Origin: Caldibacillus debilis DSM 16016
Lineage (GTDB): Bacteria > Bacillota > Bacilli > Bacillales > Caldibacillaceae
Length of the DNA: 64,000 nucleotides
Direction: 5' to 3'
Assembly: GCF_000383875.1 (NCBI RefSeq)
Contig: NZ_KB912879.1
Coordinates: 226,083-290,082 of the forward strand
The translations under genes and the position numbers were made by a program. The notes beneath the pieces are model-generated. The model ran no database searches, was not told the origin of the DNA, and saw only the letters and a program-made list of their open reading frames with translations. This document shows positions 36,035 through 45,648 of this stretch, piece by piece. How positions within the stretch are numbered: position 1 is the first letter of the stretch; each line of letters opens with the position of its first letter.

Positions 36035-37138
36035 TCAGTCCTTATACGTATATTTTATCTTTTGTTTTTCCCGGTATCTTTCCAGGCCGAGCTGGATCAG
36101 CCGCTCGACCAATTGTTCATAGGAGAGTCCGGAATGCTTCCAGAGCAGCGGGTACATGCTGACGGGCGTAAAACCGGGCATCGTATTGATTTCGTTGATG
36201 TAGACTTCCAAATCGTCGGTCACGAAGAAATCCGCGCGGGCAAGACCGGAGCAATCCAAGGCCTTAAATGCCTTGATGGCCATGGCCTTGATCGTTTCAT
36301 ACGTTTCCTCCGGCAAGTCGGCCGGGATGATCAGTGCCGTGTCTCCATCTTCATATTTCGCCTGATAATCGTAAAATTCCTTTTTCGGCACAATTTCTCC
36401 GGCGACCGAACATTCGGGTTCCTCATTGCCGAGGAGGCCGATTTCGATCTCTCTGGCCTTCAGCCCCTGTTCCACGATGATTTTCCGGTCATATTGGAAG
36501 GCTTCGTGAAACGCCTTGACGAGATCCTCCCTGTTTTTGCATTTGTTGATCCCGACGCTGGAACCGAGATTGGCCGGTTTGACAAAGCATGGATAGCCGA
36601 TTTCCTTTTCCGTTTTCCCGTAGCAGCCTTCCTCGTCCTTTTCCCATTCTTTTCTGAGAAAATGGACGTAGCGGACCTGTTTCAAGCCGGCCTGTTGAAA
36701 CAGGTTTTTCATGAGCACTTTATCCATGCCTACCGCCGATGCCAACACCCCGTTGCCGACATAAGGCAGGTTCAAAACTTCCAAAAGCCCTTGGACGGTG
36801 CCGTCTTCCCCGTTCGGTCCGTGCAGCAGGGGAAAAATGATGTGATTGGCCTCTTCTTCCCCGTCCCCTTCCGCAGGCCCGGCGACATCGAACAAATCCG
36901 ATCCCACTTTGATCAGCGAATGCTCCCCTTCTCTCCCTTTCATCTCCAGCTGTTTGACGGATTCCACCGGCCCTAAGAGGGGGCCGCTTTTGATCCATTT
37001 CCCCTCTTCGGTAATGTAAACGGGCAAAACTTCATATTTGTTGAAATCGACCGCTTGAATGACCGACATGGCCGTTCGTATGGAAACTTCATGTTCAGCA
37101 GACTTTCCGCCGTATAACAAAAATAACTTTCTTTTCAT
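36035..37138 (-). CDS. ddl: D-alanine--D-alanine ligase
   Basis: ATP-grasp ligase that makes D-Ala-D-Ala. 367 residues from the ATG at 37138 after [26 protein letters not shown] is the N-terminal signature, then [41 protein letters not shown], and the C-terminal [38 protein letters not shown] with the metal ligands. The residue after EHE is V-S, the D-Ala type. It leads ddl-murF, supplied with substrate by alr at 26214-27356. Confidence 0.97.
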   Translation of the reverse strand: MKRKLFLLYGGKSAEHEVSIRTAMSVIQAVDFNKYEVLPVYITEEGKWIKSGPLLGPVESVKQLEMKGREGEHSLIKVGSDLFDVAGPAEGDGEEEANHIIFPLLHGPNGEDGTVQGLLEVLNLPYVGNGVLASAVGMDKVLMKNLFQQAGLKQVRYVHFLRKEWEKDEEGCYGKTEKEIGYPCFVKPANLGSSVGINKCKNREDLVKAFHEAFQYDRKIIVEQGLKAREIEIGLLGNEEPECSVAGEIVPKKEFYDYQAKYEDGDTALIIPADLPEETYETIKAMAIKAFKALDCSGLARADFFVTDDLEVYINEINTMPGFTPVSMYPLLWKHSGLSYEQLVERLIQLGLERYREKQKIKYTYKD

Positions 37139-37257
37139 CAGGATCCCCCAGTTTTGATGCATGTGCATTCCTTGATTTTTATTATCCTATTATAATAATT
37201 CAAACTTCATGCCTTGTATAGTCCCATTCCGCCGCCCGGCCTCCCGCCGGCGAAACG

Positions 37258-38067
37258 CTATTTTTGCAAAAGGGACTTCCCCCCGGATGGAAAATTGACC
37301 GTCCATTGCCTCGTTTTTTTGTCAAAGACCAGGACTCCCGAAGGCTCTTCTTCCCGTCTCACATCATACTGTTCCATCATTTCGTCCATGTTGTAAAAAT
37401 CCCCTAACGTCCAAAACGGGATCTCGATCCTTTGCCTTGTCGAATGAAACAGACCCAGGGAAAATACGCCTCCTTCGGAAAAGACGTTCGTCAGCTGATG
37501 GATGACTTCCCGGTCGACGGGAGGAAACATATTCTTCTTCCGGAAAGGCAGGAAGGACCGTTCAATTTTCAACGCGCTCAATTTCCTGCTGATCACGTTG
37601 CCGAACATCTGGTAAAAATCCTGCCAGCTGCGGAAATAAATCTTGTTCATCCAGCCGTCCATTTCCGTCAAATAAACAAAACGATTGTTCAATTTTTGAT
37701 AAAACGGCGGGGACAAATGCCTTTTCCGGTGTCCCAAATACAATAATTCCGCCAGCTCCTCCTCTTCGATCGAATCCATGGTGAAAAGGTCGTCGAAGTC
37801 GATCCAGCAAAAATCCCCGTAATTTTTAATATCTTCCTCCTCAAGTCGGCGGATTTGATCCTGGGTCACGTAGTCCAGCTGGGTGTGGAGATGGTATTCG
37901 CTTTCCCCGAATTTATGTTTTAAAAGGAGCAAATACGATGGCTTCTTATCCAACGATTCCATGAACCCCTTGAAGTCGATCCCGCTGGAAATGATGTATT
38001 GGTCCTTGGCGTTGACCAGGATGTAGATCAAATCGTTCCTTTCATTCGACTGAGGCATTTTTTTCAT
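37258..38067 (-). CDS. Unrecognised 269-residue protein
   Basis: No family recognised. ATG at 38067 after TATGGGGA; an in-frame TTG lies two codons upstream. It is soluble, with no signal peptide or membrane segment, and rich in aromatic and acidic residues. Visible features: an N-terminal strand-rich part (NDLIYILVNAKDQYIISSG), an acidic stretch (DFDDLFTMDSIEEEELAELL), a Trp/Tyr-rich middle (YLTEMDGWMNKIYFRSWQDFYQMFG) and a C-terminus ending WTVNFPSGGKSLLQK. The reading frame and codon use resemble the neighbours, so it is likely real. It stands upstream of ddl on the same strand and divergent from mgtE. Confidence 0.75.
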   Translation of the reverse strand: MKKMPQSNERNDLIYILVNAKDQYIISSGIDFKGFMESLDKKPSYLLLLKHKFGESEYHLHTQLDYVTQDQIRRLEEEDIKNYGDFCWIDFDDLFTMDSIEEEELAELLYLGHRKRHLSPPFYQKLNNRFVYLTEMDGWMNKIYFRSWQDFYQMFGNVISRKLSALKIERSFLPFRKKNMFPPVDREVIHQLTNVFSEGGVFSLGLFHSTRQRIEIPFWTLGDFYNMDEMMEQYDVRREEEPSGVLVFDKKTRQWTVNFPSGGKSLLQK

Positions 38068-38331
38068 CCCCAATTCCCCATAATATAACTAAAACAATCG
38101 TTACTATTTCATTTTTTCATAAAAATAACTTTTTTTAAAGGGCTCCGCCGCCATTTCTTGAAATCTTAACATGTGAAATATTATGGAAAAGGAAGGAAAA
38201 CGGTTCCTTCACCGCCTCTCCGGGAAAAGGGCATTTTCCACGGGGATCCCCGGGAAAAACCGGCCCCGCCGCGCAAAGGATCTTCCCGGAAAGGTTTCAG
38301 GAAAAAAAAGGGTTTTTCGCCCATCTTTTTA
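38068..38331. other. Divergent spacer before mgtE
   Basis: About 260 bases, A+T-rich next to the unknown gene and G+C-rich towards mgtE. I looked for an M-box (ykoK) magnesium riboswitch, common before mgtE in Bacillus, and saw none after the promoter. Confidence 0.45.
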
Positions 38332-38360
38332 TTGCCTCCCTTCCACCGATTGAATATAAT
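38332..38360 (+). promoter_or_regulatory. Sigma-A promoter of mgtE
   Basis: TTGCCT (38332-38337), 17 bases, TATAAT (38355-38360). The predicted leader is only about 40 bases, too short for an M-box riboswitch. Confidence 0.78.
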
Positions 38361-38405
38361 AAACGAGTCAACGGATCATACCGAAAAACGAAAGGGGGAA
38401 GCGAA

Positions 38406-39764
38406 ATGAATCATCTGTTAACCGAGGAACAACTGACCCACCTTGCCGTAAAGCTGCTGCGGGAAAACAAAAAGAAGGAGCTGGATCTTTTATTAGACGA
38501 ACTCCAGCCCTATGACGTGGCAAAAATTTATACCCGCCTGCCGGATCGGCTGCGATCCCGATTTTTGGTCCATTTAAACAATTCGTTTTTGGCCGATGTC
38601 ATCCAGGAACTGGATCGCAATTGGCAGATCGAGATACTGAACAACCTGGGGATCGACAAAAAGGGGGAAGTCCTCAATTTAATGGATAACGATGATTTAG
38701 CTTCCCTCCTTGATGACTTGTCGCCGGAAAAATCCTCCTCCCTGCTTGCCGAAATGGAGCAGGAGGAATCGGATTTCGTTAAAAATATATTGCAATATCC
38801 GGAAGAAACGGCCGGCCGCTTGATGACCAACCGTTTCGTCTGGATCCGCAATTATTATACCGTTCAAGAGGCCGTGGAAAAACTGAAATCCTTCGCGGAA
38901 TATGCCGAAACGATCCATTATTTGTATGTCGTCGACGAAAACCGGAAGCTCGTCGGCGTCGTCTCCTACAGGGATTTGATCCTGGCGGATGCGGAGGAAA
39001 AAATCGAAAACATCATGTATGAACGGGTTATCTCCGTCTCCGTTTACACCGACCAGGAAGAAGCCGCCCGGCTCATGGAAAAATACGATTTCCTCGCCCT
39101 CCCGGTCGTGGATGAAAACAACGTCCTTCAAGGGATCGTCACCATCGACGACATGTTGGACGTCATCATCAACGAAGCCTATGAAGATATCGAAAAATTG
39201 TCGGCCACCGGGAAGGCCATCGACTTCCAGACGAATTCCGTCACCGCCGCTTTCCGGCGCCTTCCGTGGCTGATCCTTTTACTGTTTATCGGCATCCTGT
39301 CAGGGAGCATCATCAGCCATTTCCAAGACACGCTGAATGTCGTCGTTTCCCTTGCCTTCTTTATGCCGATGATCTCCGGGATGACCGGAAATACGGGAAC
39401 CCAGTCCCTGGCCGTGGTGATCAGGGGGCTGGCCAAGGAAGATTTGAACAAGGGAGTCGTATGGCGATTAATTTTCCGGGAATTTTTCGTCGGTGTGATC
39501 ATCGGCCTGACCTGCGGCGCCATCATTGCCGTAATCGCCTTCTTGTGGCAGGGAAATGCCTATTTGGGGCTGGTGGTCGGCCTGTCCCTGCTTTTGACGA
39601 TCATCATCGGAACTTTGTCGGGAACCTTGATCCCGCTTCTGCTGTACCGTTTCCGCATCGATCCGGCCGTGGCTTCCGGCCCGCTGATCACGACCTTGAA
39701 CGACATTTTTTCCATAAGCACCTATTTTTCGATTGCGACCCTTTTCCTCAAATATTTAGTATGA
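38406..39764 (+). CDS. mgtE: Magnesium transporter MgtE
   Basis: Mg2+ channel/transporter, 452 residues. Cytosolic N domain (residues ~1-130, LPDRLRSRFLVHLNNSFLADVIQELD), two CBS domains (~135-255, LYVVDENRKLVGVVSYRDLILA; LPVVDENNVLQGIVTIDDMLDVI), the plug helix and five transmembrane helices with MISGMTGNTGTQSLAVVIRGLA, the conserved pore and Mg-selective region. AAGGGGG precedes the ATG. The CBS/N domains gate the pore by internal Mg2+, so protein-level control remains even though no leader riboswitch is visible. Confidence 0.97.
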   Translation: MNHLLTEEQLTHLAVKLLRENKKKELDLLLDELQPYDVAKIYTRLPDRLRSRFLVHLNNSFLADVIQELDRNWQIEILNNLGIDKKGEVLNLMDNDDLASLLDDLSPEKSSSLLAEMEQEESDFVKNILQYPEETAGRLMTNRFVWIRNYYTVQEAVEKLKSFAEYAETIHYLYVVDENRKLVGVVSYRDLILADAEEKIENIMYERVISVSVYTDQEEAARLMEKYDFLALPVVDENNVLQGIVTIDDMLDVIINEAYEDIEKLSATGKAIDFQTNSVTAAFRRLPWLILLLFIGILSGSIISHFQDTLNVVVSLAFFMPMISGMTGNTGTQSLAVVIRGLAKEDLNKGVVWRLIFREFFVGVIIGLTCGAIIAVIAFLWQGNAYLGLVVGLSLLLTIIIGTLSGTLIPLLLYRFRIDPAVASGPLITTLNDIFSISTYFSIATLFLKYLV

Positions 39765-40054
39765 AGCCCCCTATTCTCTGCGCAACCGGCTTTTCCTCAA
39801 AAAAGAAGGGGCGGTTCTTCCCGCTTCCTTCTTCCCTCAGCGGCAGGAATCCGTCTCGCGCGCCCGCCGGAAGCCAACAAAGCCCGGAGAAGACGGGAAA
39901 AAAGCGGCGGGCCGGGTAAGCCGGGGAAGCGGCGGCGCCGACAGCCGCCGGCTGCCAGGAAGAACGCCTTTGCATGAGAAAGAAAAAGATGGGGAAAGTT
40001 ATAGGTACCGACAGGCGATCGGGAGGTGAAGATCTGCCGGAAGGCGGAGTTCCC
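39765..40054. other. Spacer mgtE to CNNM gene
   Basis: 290 G+C-rich bases; no convincing terminator or promoter. The downstream frame is open to 39974, but the best ribosome site places the start at 40055. Confidence 0.35.
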
Positions 40055-41350
40055 ATGACTTTCCTTTATCTTTTTCTTTTTCTTTTCCTCATCGGCCTTC
40101 TCTCATTTTGTGCCTCCGCCGAATATGTGCTCGGAAATTTAAGGCCTTCGCAAATCCGCAAATGGTATCACGACGGACAGAAGAAAAAAGCCGCGGATGA
40201 TGTCCATCCCGCCGAAGAATACTCGGCCGCCGTCCAAAAGGGAACGGTCATGGCCCTCCTCGGGCTCGGATGGCTCGGAAATTCGGCGGCGGAACGGTGG
40301 ATCAAGCCCCTCTTCGCTGCAACGGAAATCCCTTTCATTTGGCGGCAAGCCTTTTCATTCCTTGCCGCTTTTTTTCTCTTGGCTTCATTCGTTTTTTTCG
40401 CCAGATGGTGGCCGGGCATCGTGATCGGCAACCGGTTCGGGCAGATGGCGCCGCTTTTTCGGAAGCCGTTAAACCTCCTTCTTCGGGTGCCGTTCCCCTT
40501 TTCCCGGATTTTTGGCCGGTCGGTCCGGATGATGGGAAAATCCTTCGGCATCGGGATATCATCGAAAAGGAAAAGGGCCCACTCCGAGGAAGATCTCCGT
40601 CTTTTGCTCTCCGAAAGTTTAAGAAGCGGCGAAATCAATCCGTCGGAATATAAATACGTGACAAGGATTTTTGATTTTGATAACCGGATCGCCAAGGAAA
40701 TCATGATCCCCCGCACGGAAATCGTCTGCTTCCAAAAGAATGCGCCGCTTAGGGAAATCCTTAAAACGGTGCATGAGGAAGGATACACCCGGTACCCGGT
40801 GGCCGAGGGAAACAAGGACCGGATCATCGGTTTTGTCAACATTAAAGAGGTGCTGACCGATTGCATACACAACCATTGTCCCGAAGAAAACCCGCTTCTT
40901 CCTTACATTAAACCGATTCTCCGGGTGATGGAAACGACGCCGGTCCAAACGCTGCTCGTCAAAATGCAGAAGCAAAGGATCCCGATTGCCATCGTGCTGG
41001 ATGAATACGGCGGGACGGCGGGCATGGTTACCGTGGAGGATATTTTGGAAGAAATCGTCGGCGAAATCCACGACGAATTCGACGCCGATGAAATTCCCTT
41101 CGTCCGCCAAATCAAAGACCGCCATTATGTCCTCGACGCCAAAATGCTGATCGAGGAAGTGAATCAATTGCTGGGAACGGATCTGGACGATGATGAGGCG
41201 GACACCCTCGGCGGCTGGCTTTTGACCAGGAAATACAACATAAAAAAAGGCGACGAAATCGAGCAGGACGGCTACATTTTCCGGGTTTTGCAAATGGAAG
41301 GGAGGCATCTGCAATACATCGAAGCGTTCCCGCGGGCGGAGAAGGGATGA
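40055..41350 (+). CDS. CNNM/CBS membrane protein (CorC/HlyC family), paralogue 1
   Basis: Hemolysin-C-like family, thought to export or sense Mg2+/Co2+. 431 residues from the ATG at 40055 after GGCGGAG. Order: CNNM (DUF21) transmembrane domain ~1-185, linker helix SEEDLRLLLSESLRSGEINPSEY, two CBS domains (~200-320, IMIPRTEIVCFQKNAP; AIVLDEYGGTAGMVTVEDILEEIVGEIHDEFD) and a C-terminal CorC_HlyC domain. The CNNM domain is divergent: the usual ELxPK motif near its end is not seen, unlike paralogue 2. Next to mgtE, in keeping with a divalent-cation role. Confidence 0.9.
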   Translation: MTFLYLFLFLFLIGLLSFCASAEYVLGNLRPSQIRKWYHDGQKKKAADDVHPAEEYSAAVQKGTVMALLGLGWLGNSAAERWIKPLFAATEIPFIWRQAFSFLAAFFLLASFVFFARWWPGIVIGNRFGQMAPLFRKPLNLLLRVPFPFSRIFGRSVRMMGKSFGIGISSKRKRAHSEEDLRLLLSESLRSGEINPSEYKYVTRIFDFDNRIAKEIMIPRTEIVCFQKNAPLREILKTVHEEGYTRYPVAEGNKDRIIGFVNIKEVLTDCIHNHCPEENPLLPYIKPILRVMETTPVQTLLVKMQKQRIPIAIVLDEYGGTAGMVTVEDILEEIVGEIHDEFDADEIPFVRQIKDRHYVLDAKMLIEEVNQLLGTDLDDDEADTLGGWLLTRKYNIKKGDEIEQDGYIFRVLQMEGRHLQYIEAFPRAEKG

Positions 41351-42306
41351 TTTTTTCATGGTCCGAAATGAATCCGGCCATCGATAATATGGGAGAAGGC
41401 CGCATATAATGGTAAAAACGGCCGGAGCGATCTCCCCGTTTTTCACCCAGAAAAAAGGAGCGAAGAAGGAGACGGACCCGGCAAAAGGGGCGATCTGATC
41501 GGAAAGGCCGTTCCCGGATTCTGCGGGCCGCGGAAACGGGCAGCGGCGAACAGATAAGGAAGGGACCCGGTTTTCGGAACCGGCCGTCGGCCAACCCGGA
41601 TGGCCTACGGTTCAGTTGCCGCAGAAATCCCGCCATTCATTTTGTCCCGGCCGGAATGTCCAACATTTTCTTTTTCTTCGGGATCGGATGGTTCCACATC
41701 GCAAGAAAAATGTTCAACATTTTTGGAAAATCGTCCAATAAAAGATCCGTTTGTCCAATATTTCGGACTGAACGTTCAACATCGGTTTCGGCTTGATCGA
41801 CGGAATGTCCAACATCTCCGCCGGATGGTTCGACATCGGTAAAAAACCGTCCAACACTGCATAAGACTGTCCAACATTTTCAAAGATTGGTTCAACATTT
41901 TAAAATTTAGGTTCAACAAGGGAAGAACTTTGTCCGACATCGAAGAAAAAATAACCATCATCGCGAAAAAAACGTCCATCATCGCGTGAAAAATGTCCAT
42001 CATCCCTCCTGCCGGCCCGGAGAAGGGGCGGCCCTTTTCGCTGCCTTCATTGACTGCCGGGCAATCCTTTCATATAATAATTATTAATAATGTGTCAGAT
42101 TGCAGACGCCATCGAAATCGGACTGAACCAATTCAATGATTCTCATATATTCGTTTCTTTAAGAATTTTTCATCATTAAGGAGTGATGCGCTTTCCCGGT
42201 CTTTTTCGTCTTGCCCCGCGGAGCCAAACGTTCGCATCCTTTCATTTCTCAAAACTTTAGGAGGTGGACTCCCTGCTCTTTCCGCTGACGAGGAGAGGGG
42301 AATTTC
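41351..42306. other. Long spacer between the two CNNM genes
   Basis: 956 bases. 41657-42003 is the 21-bp periodic array. The left part, 41351-41650, is G+C-rich without a recognised feature. 42060-42180 is A+T-rich and probably holds the promoter of paralogue 2. Confidence 0.5.
41657..42003. repeat. Periodic array of about sixteen 10-bp motifs, 21-bp period
   Basis: Motif TGTCCAACAT and variants (TGTTCAACAT, GGTTCAACAT, CGTCCATCAT) begin at 41657, 41690, 41711, 41732, 41752, 41773, 41806, 41827, 41848, 41868, 41889, 41910, 41931, 41952, 41973 and 41994. Most steps are 21, two are 20 and two are 33. The 11 bases between motifs are variable. On the minus strand the first seven units encode heptads of the type M-(M/L)-D-x-(F/L)-x-x (MMDIFHA, MMDVFFA, MLDSLMQ), broken where the step is 20. 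It is not CRISPR: core and spacer are too short. Role unknown. Confidence 0.9.
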
Positions 42307-43656
42307 TTGGACGATATAGTTAACCTTATATTTATTGCCATTTTAATCGCGTTGACGGCGTTTTTCGTAGTTTCCGAGTTTTCCATCGTACGCGTCCGCA
42401 GTTCAAGGATCGATAAACTGATTGAAGAAGGAAGAAGAGGAGCCCGCTCGGCAAAGCTTGTCATCAGCAAATTGGACGAATATTTGTCCGCCTGCCAGCT
42501 GGGGATCACGGTTACCGCCCTGGCCCTCGGCTGGATGGGGGAACCGACCGTTAAACAGATGGTGGAAAGGCTGTTCGGGCACGTTCCGATCCCTTCGTCC
42601 GTTTCCAGCGCCCTTTCCGTCGCCATCGCCTTCTCCATCATCACTTTCCTCAGCGTGGTTGTCGGGGAACTGGCTCCGAAAACATTGGCCATCCAGAAGG
42701 CGGAAACCGTTACGCTGATGGTGGCCAGACCTTTGATTTGGTTTTATCGGATCATGTATCCGGCCATTTGGCTTTTGAACGGATCCGCCCGTCTGGTGAT
42801 CCGGATGTTCGGCTTGAAGTCTGCTCCGCAAAACGACGGCGCCCATACGGAGGAAGAACTGCGGTTCATCTTGTCGGAAAGCTATAAAAATGGCGAAATC
42901 AACCATTCGGAATTCAAATATGTGAATAAAATTTTCGAATTTGATGACCGGATCGCGAAGGAAATCATGGTTCCGCGGACCGAGATCATCACCATCTCGA
43001 TCGACGACACGCTGGAAAACTTCTTGAACATCGTCCGGAGTGAAAAATTTACCCGATACCCGGTCATCGACGGCGACAAGGACCACGTCATCGGGCTCAT
43101 CAATATCAAAGAAGTCTTGACCGCCTTGGTTTCCGGCAACGAATGGACGAAGGAGACGCTGCGGTCGTTTATCCGCCCGATCATTCGCGTCATCGATACG
43201 ATACCGATTCATGACCTCCTTGTTAAAATGCAGACGGAGCAAATCCACATGGCGATCCTGTTGGATGAATACGGAGGAACTTCCGGCCTGGTGACCGTCG
43301 AAGACATCATCGAGGAAATCGTCGGGGAAATCCGGGACGAATTCGACTTAGACGAACTTCCCCTGGTGCAAAAGCTCAGCGAAAACCATTATATTATCGA
43401 TGCGAAGATGCGCGTCACCGACATCAACGACCTCCTGGGGATCCATATCGATGACGAAGATGTGGACACGATCGGCGGATGGATTTTGACGGAAAACTTC
43501 GAAGCGAAACAGGGGGATGTCGTTTCCTTCGAAAAGTACAACTTTAAAATTATCGAGATGGAAGACCATCACATCCGTTATATCGAAGTCACGAAAGCGC
43601 CGGATGATGAAACCGTCCAATCGATCGACTTCGCCGCAGACAAGGAAGCCATCTGA
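42307..43656 (+). CDS. CNNM/CBS membrane protein (CorC/HlyC family), paralogue 2
   Basis: 449 residues with a complete architecture: CNNM (DUF21) domain ~1-185 with [40 protein letters not shown] and [14 protein letters not shown] (the ELxPK motif), [23 protein letters not shown] linker, two CBS domains ([48 protein letters not shown]) and CorC_HlyC ([23 protein letters not shown]). The start is TTG at 42307 after GAGAGGGG. It is the closer match to Bacillus YhdP/MpfA-type Mg2+ exporters. A hairpin terminator follows. Confidence 0.95.
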   Translation: MDDIVNLIFIAILIALTAFFVVSEFSIVRVRSSRIDKLIEEGRRGARSAKLVISKLDEYLSACQLGITVTALALGWMGEPTVKQMVERLFGHVPIPSSVSSALSVAIAFSIITFLSVVVGELAPKTLAIQKAETVTLMVARPLIWFYRIMYPAIWLLNGSARLVIRMFGLKSAPQNDGAHTEEELRFILSESYKNGEINHSEFKYVNKIFEFDDRIAKEIMVPRTEIITISIDDTLENFLNIVRSEKFTRYPVIDGDKDHVIGLINIKEVLTALVSGNEWTKETLRSFIRPIIRVIDTIPIHDLLVKMQTEQIHMAILLDEYGGTSGLVTVEDIIEEIVGEIRDEFDLDELPLVQKLSENHYIIDAKMRVTDINDLLGIHIDDEDVDTIGGWILTENFEAKQGDVVSFEKYNFKIIEMEDHHIRYIEVTKAPDDETVQSIDFAADKEAI

Positions 43657-43670
43657 TGACGGACATAAAT

Positions 43671-43695
43671 CCCTCCCGCATTTGGGAGGGTTTTT
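43671..43695 (+). terminator. Terminator after CNNM paralogue 2
   Basis: CCCTCCC (43671-43677) pairs with GGGAGGG (43684-43690), followed by TTTTT. Confidence 0.9.
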
Positions 43696-44054
43696 CATGG
43701 AAAACGCCGGCCCTTATCGTGCCTTCCGGCAGCAGCCGCCGAACACGGGTTTTTCCCGGAAACGAAAACGAAGGCCGCGGATGGCAGCGGAAACCCCGCC
43801 CCTCCCGCAAACGGATTGGATGCGGAAACAAGCAAGAACCGCTCCGAGGGACCCATCCTTCCCTGCAGAAAAAGATGCGGACGCGGAAACGGCAACGGCC
43901 GTTCGGCTACCATCCGCCGATCGGGACCATCCGGTGATAAATAATGCCGGAGAAAAAAATCGGAAACCGGCGAACGGTCCGGAGCAATCTGTTAAGGAAA
44001 AACGGAGGACGGCAATTCCGGAATCCTTTCACCGATTTTTCCTTCGTTTTTTTA
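43696..44054. other. Spacer before rodA
   Basis: About 360 G+C-rich bases between the terminator and the rodA promoter. Open frames on both strands, none supported. Confidence 0.35.
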
Positions 44055-44083
44055 TTGTCATGAAGGTGGATCTTTGCTACCAT
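44055..44083 (+). promoter_or_regulatory. Candidate sigma-A promoter of rodA
   Basis: TTGTCA (44055-44060), 17 bases, TACCAT (44078-44083); the leader would be about 65 bases. Confidence 0.55.
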
Positions 44084-44153
44084 AAGGGCACATGAAGGTT
44101 TCTCTTTTCTTCGGACAGGAAAGGCAGTTTCTTTAAACAAAAGGTGAAGAAAG

Positions 44154-45326
44154 ATGGAAAATGAACAAAGGAAAATGGACCGTTTCGACTGGACGCTGGC
44201 ATTCCTGCTGTTCCTTTTTTTTGTGGTCAGCTGTCTGGCCATTTCCAGCGCGCAGACGACGAGTCCCTATGAAGTCAATTTTGTGAAACAGCAGATTTTT
44301 TGGTATGTGGTCGGAAGCATCATTATCGCCGGCTGCATGCTTTTCGAGCCGGAACAATACAAAAAGCTTTCCTGGTATTTATACGGATTTGGCATATTTT
44401 TGCTGCTCTTTTTAAAAATCGCTCCGGAAACGATCGCCCCGTACACGAATGGCGTCAAAAGCTGGTTCAGGTTCGGGAGGGTAGGCTTCCAGCCTTCCGA
44501 ATTCATGAAAATTTTCATGATCCTGGCCATGGGGCGGCTGATCGTCGATCACCATCAAAAGTATCTGATGAAAACGTTAAAGACCGATTTTCTTCTGTTC
44601 GCCAAGATCGCCTTGACCGCATTGGTCCCGTTGGCCTTGGTCCTGGACCAACCGGACTTGGGAACCGGCCTCGTCCTAATGGCCATTACGGCCGGGATTC
44701 TCTTGGTTTCCGGGATCAGCTGGAAAATCATCATCCCCATGTTTTTATCCGTCGGTCTGATCGGCGCGGGCATCATTTATGTCATGATTCAATTCCCGGA
44801 ATATTTGAAGGCCCATATTCCGGATTACCAGTTCAAACGCATTTATTCCTGGCTGGATCCCTACAGTTATCCGACCAAGGAAGGCTTTAACCTCATTTCC
44901 GCAATGCAGGCCATCGGTTCGGGGGAAATTACGGGAAAAGGATATCTGGACCGGGAAGTCAATGTGCCGGAAAACCATACCGATTTCATCTTTACCGTGA
45001 TCGGCGAAGAATACGGGTTTATCGGCGCCAGCATTGTCATTATCTTGTATTTCCTGTTGATTTTTCATATCATCCGAACCGCCCTGGAAACGAATTCCCA
45101 TTTCAACGCCTATGTCTGCGCGGGGATTATCAGCATGACTGCCTTCCATGTCTTCGAAAATATCGGCATGTCCATCCAATTGCTCCCCATCACGGGCATT
45201 CCCTTGCCTTTCATCAGTTACGGGGGCAGTTCCCTCATGGGGAACATGTTCGCGATGGGCATCATTTTCAGCATCCGCTATTATCATCGGAATTATATGT
45301 TCGCGACAGAGGACGAGGAGGAATAG
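44154..45326 (+). CDS. rodA: SEDS peptidoglycan polymerase RodA
   Basis: Membrane glycosyltransferase that polymerises lipid II for the rod wall, working with a class B PBP. 390 residues with about ten hydrophobic segments. FtsW/RodA/SpoVE blocks: GVKSWFRFGRVGFQPSEFMKIFMILAM, VLDQPDLGTGLVLMAITAGIL, IGSGEITGKGYLDREVNVPENHTDFIFTVIGEEYGFIGA and GIPLPFISYGGSSLMGNMFAMGI. The pattern VPENHTDFIF is RodA-like rather than FtsW-like. AAAGGTG precedes the ATG. Monocistronic. Confidence 0.93.
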   Translation: MENEQRKMDRFDWTLAFLLFLFFVVSCLAISSAQTTSPYEVNFVKQQIFWYVVGSIIIAGCMLFEPEQYKKLSWYLYGFGIFLLLFLKIAPETIAPYTNGVKSWFRFGRVGFQPSEFMKIFMILAMGRLIVDHHQKYLMKTLKTDFLLFAKIALTALVPLALVLDQPDLGTGLVLMAITAGILLVSGISWKIIIPMFLSVGLIGAGIIYVMIQFPEYLKAHIPDYQFKRIYSWLDPYSYPTKEGFNLISAMQAIGSGEITGKGYLDREVNVPENHTDFIFTVIGEEYGFIGASIVIILYFLLIFHIIRTALETNSHFNAYVCAGIISMTAFHVFENIGMSIQLLPITGIPLPFISYGGSSLMGNMFAMGIIFSIRYYHRNYMFATEDEEE

Positions 45327-45388
45327 CGGGGGTTCGCCTGGCTGCCGGCGGCCATGAAAGGTTTTTGTAAAAATAAAAAGCGCTGAAA

Positions 45389-45436
45389 AAAGGAAGGGGG
45401 CGTCTCCGTCACGATGAGACAGCCCCTTTCCTTTCT
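45389..45436 (+). terminator. Terminator downstream of rodA
   Basis: AAAGGAAGGGGGC pairs with GCCCCTTTCCTTT with an inner TCTC/GAGA step; about 60 bases after the rodA stop. The rest of 45327-45648 is G+C-rich with nothing recognised. Confidence 0.7.
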
Positions 45437-45648
45437 TCATGGCGGCCGCAGCGTCCCCCATGGTGCGCATGCTGCACCGATGGCGGGAAGGCCGCTTTCC
45501 CTTTTACGCGATCCTTGAGGCGGCCGCCCTCCTTTTGCCGCCTATAAACCCGGGCGGCGACGGGGCGGCTCTTTCGTTTGGCCGCCGACAGGGCGGCGGA
45601 CCGGCTTCCTTTCCGCCGGACGATCCCGGAGGCGGCCCCCCTTCCCTA

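Noticed and set aside
38068..38331. M-box riboswitch upstream of mgtE
   Set aside because: The region lies upstream of the best promoter and shows no recognisable M-box helices by eye.
41657..42003. CRISPR array
   Set aside because: The repeated part is only 10 bp and the variable part 11 bp; no cas genes nearby.
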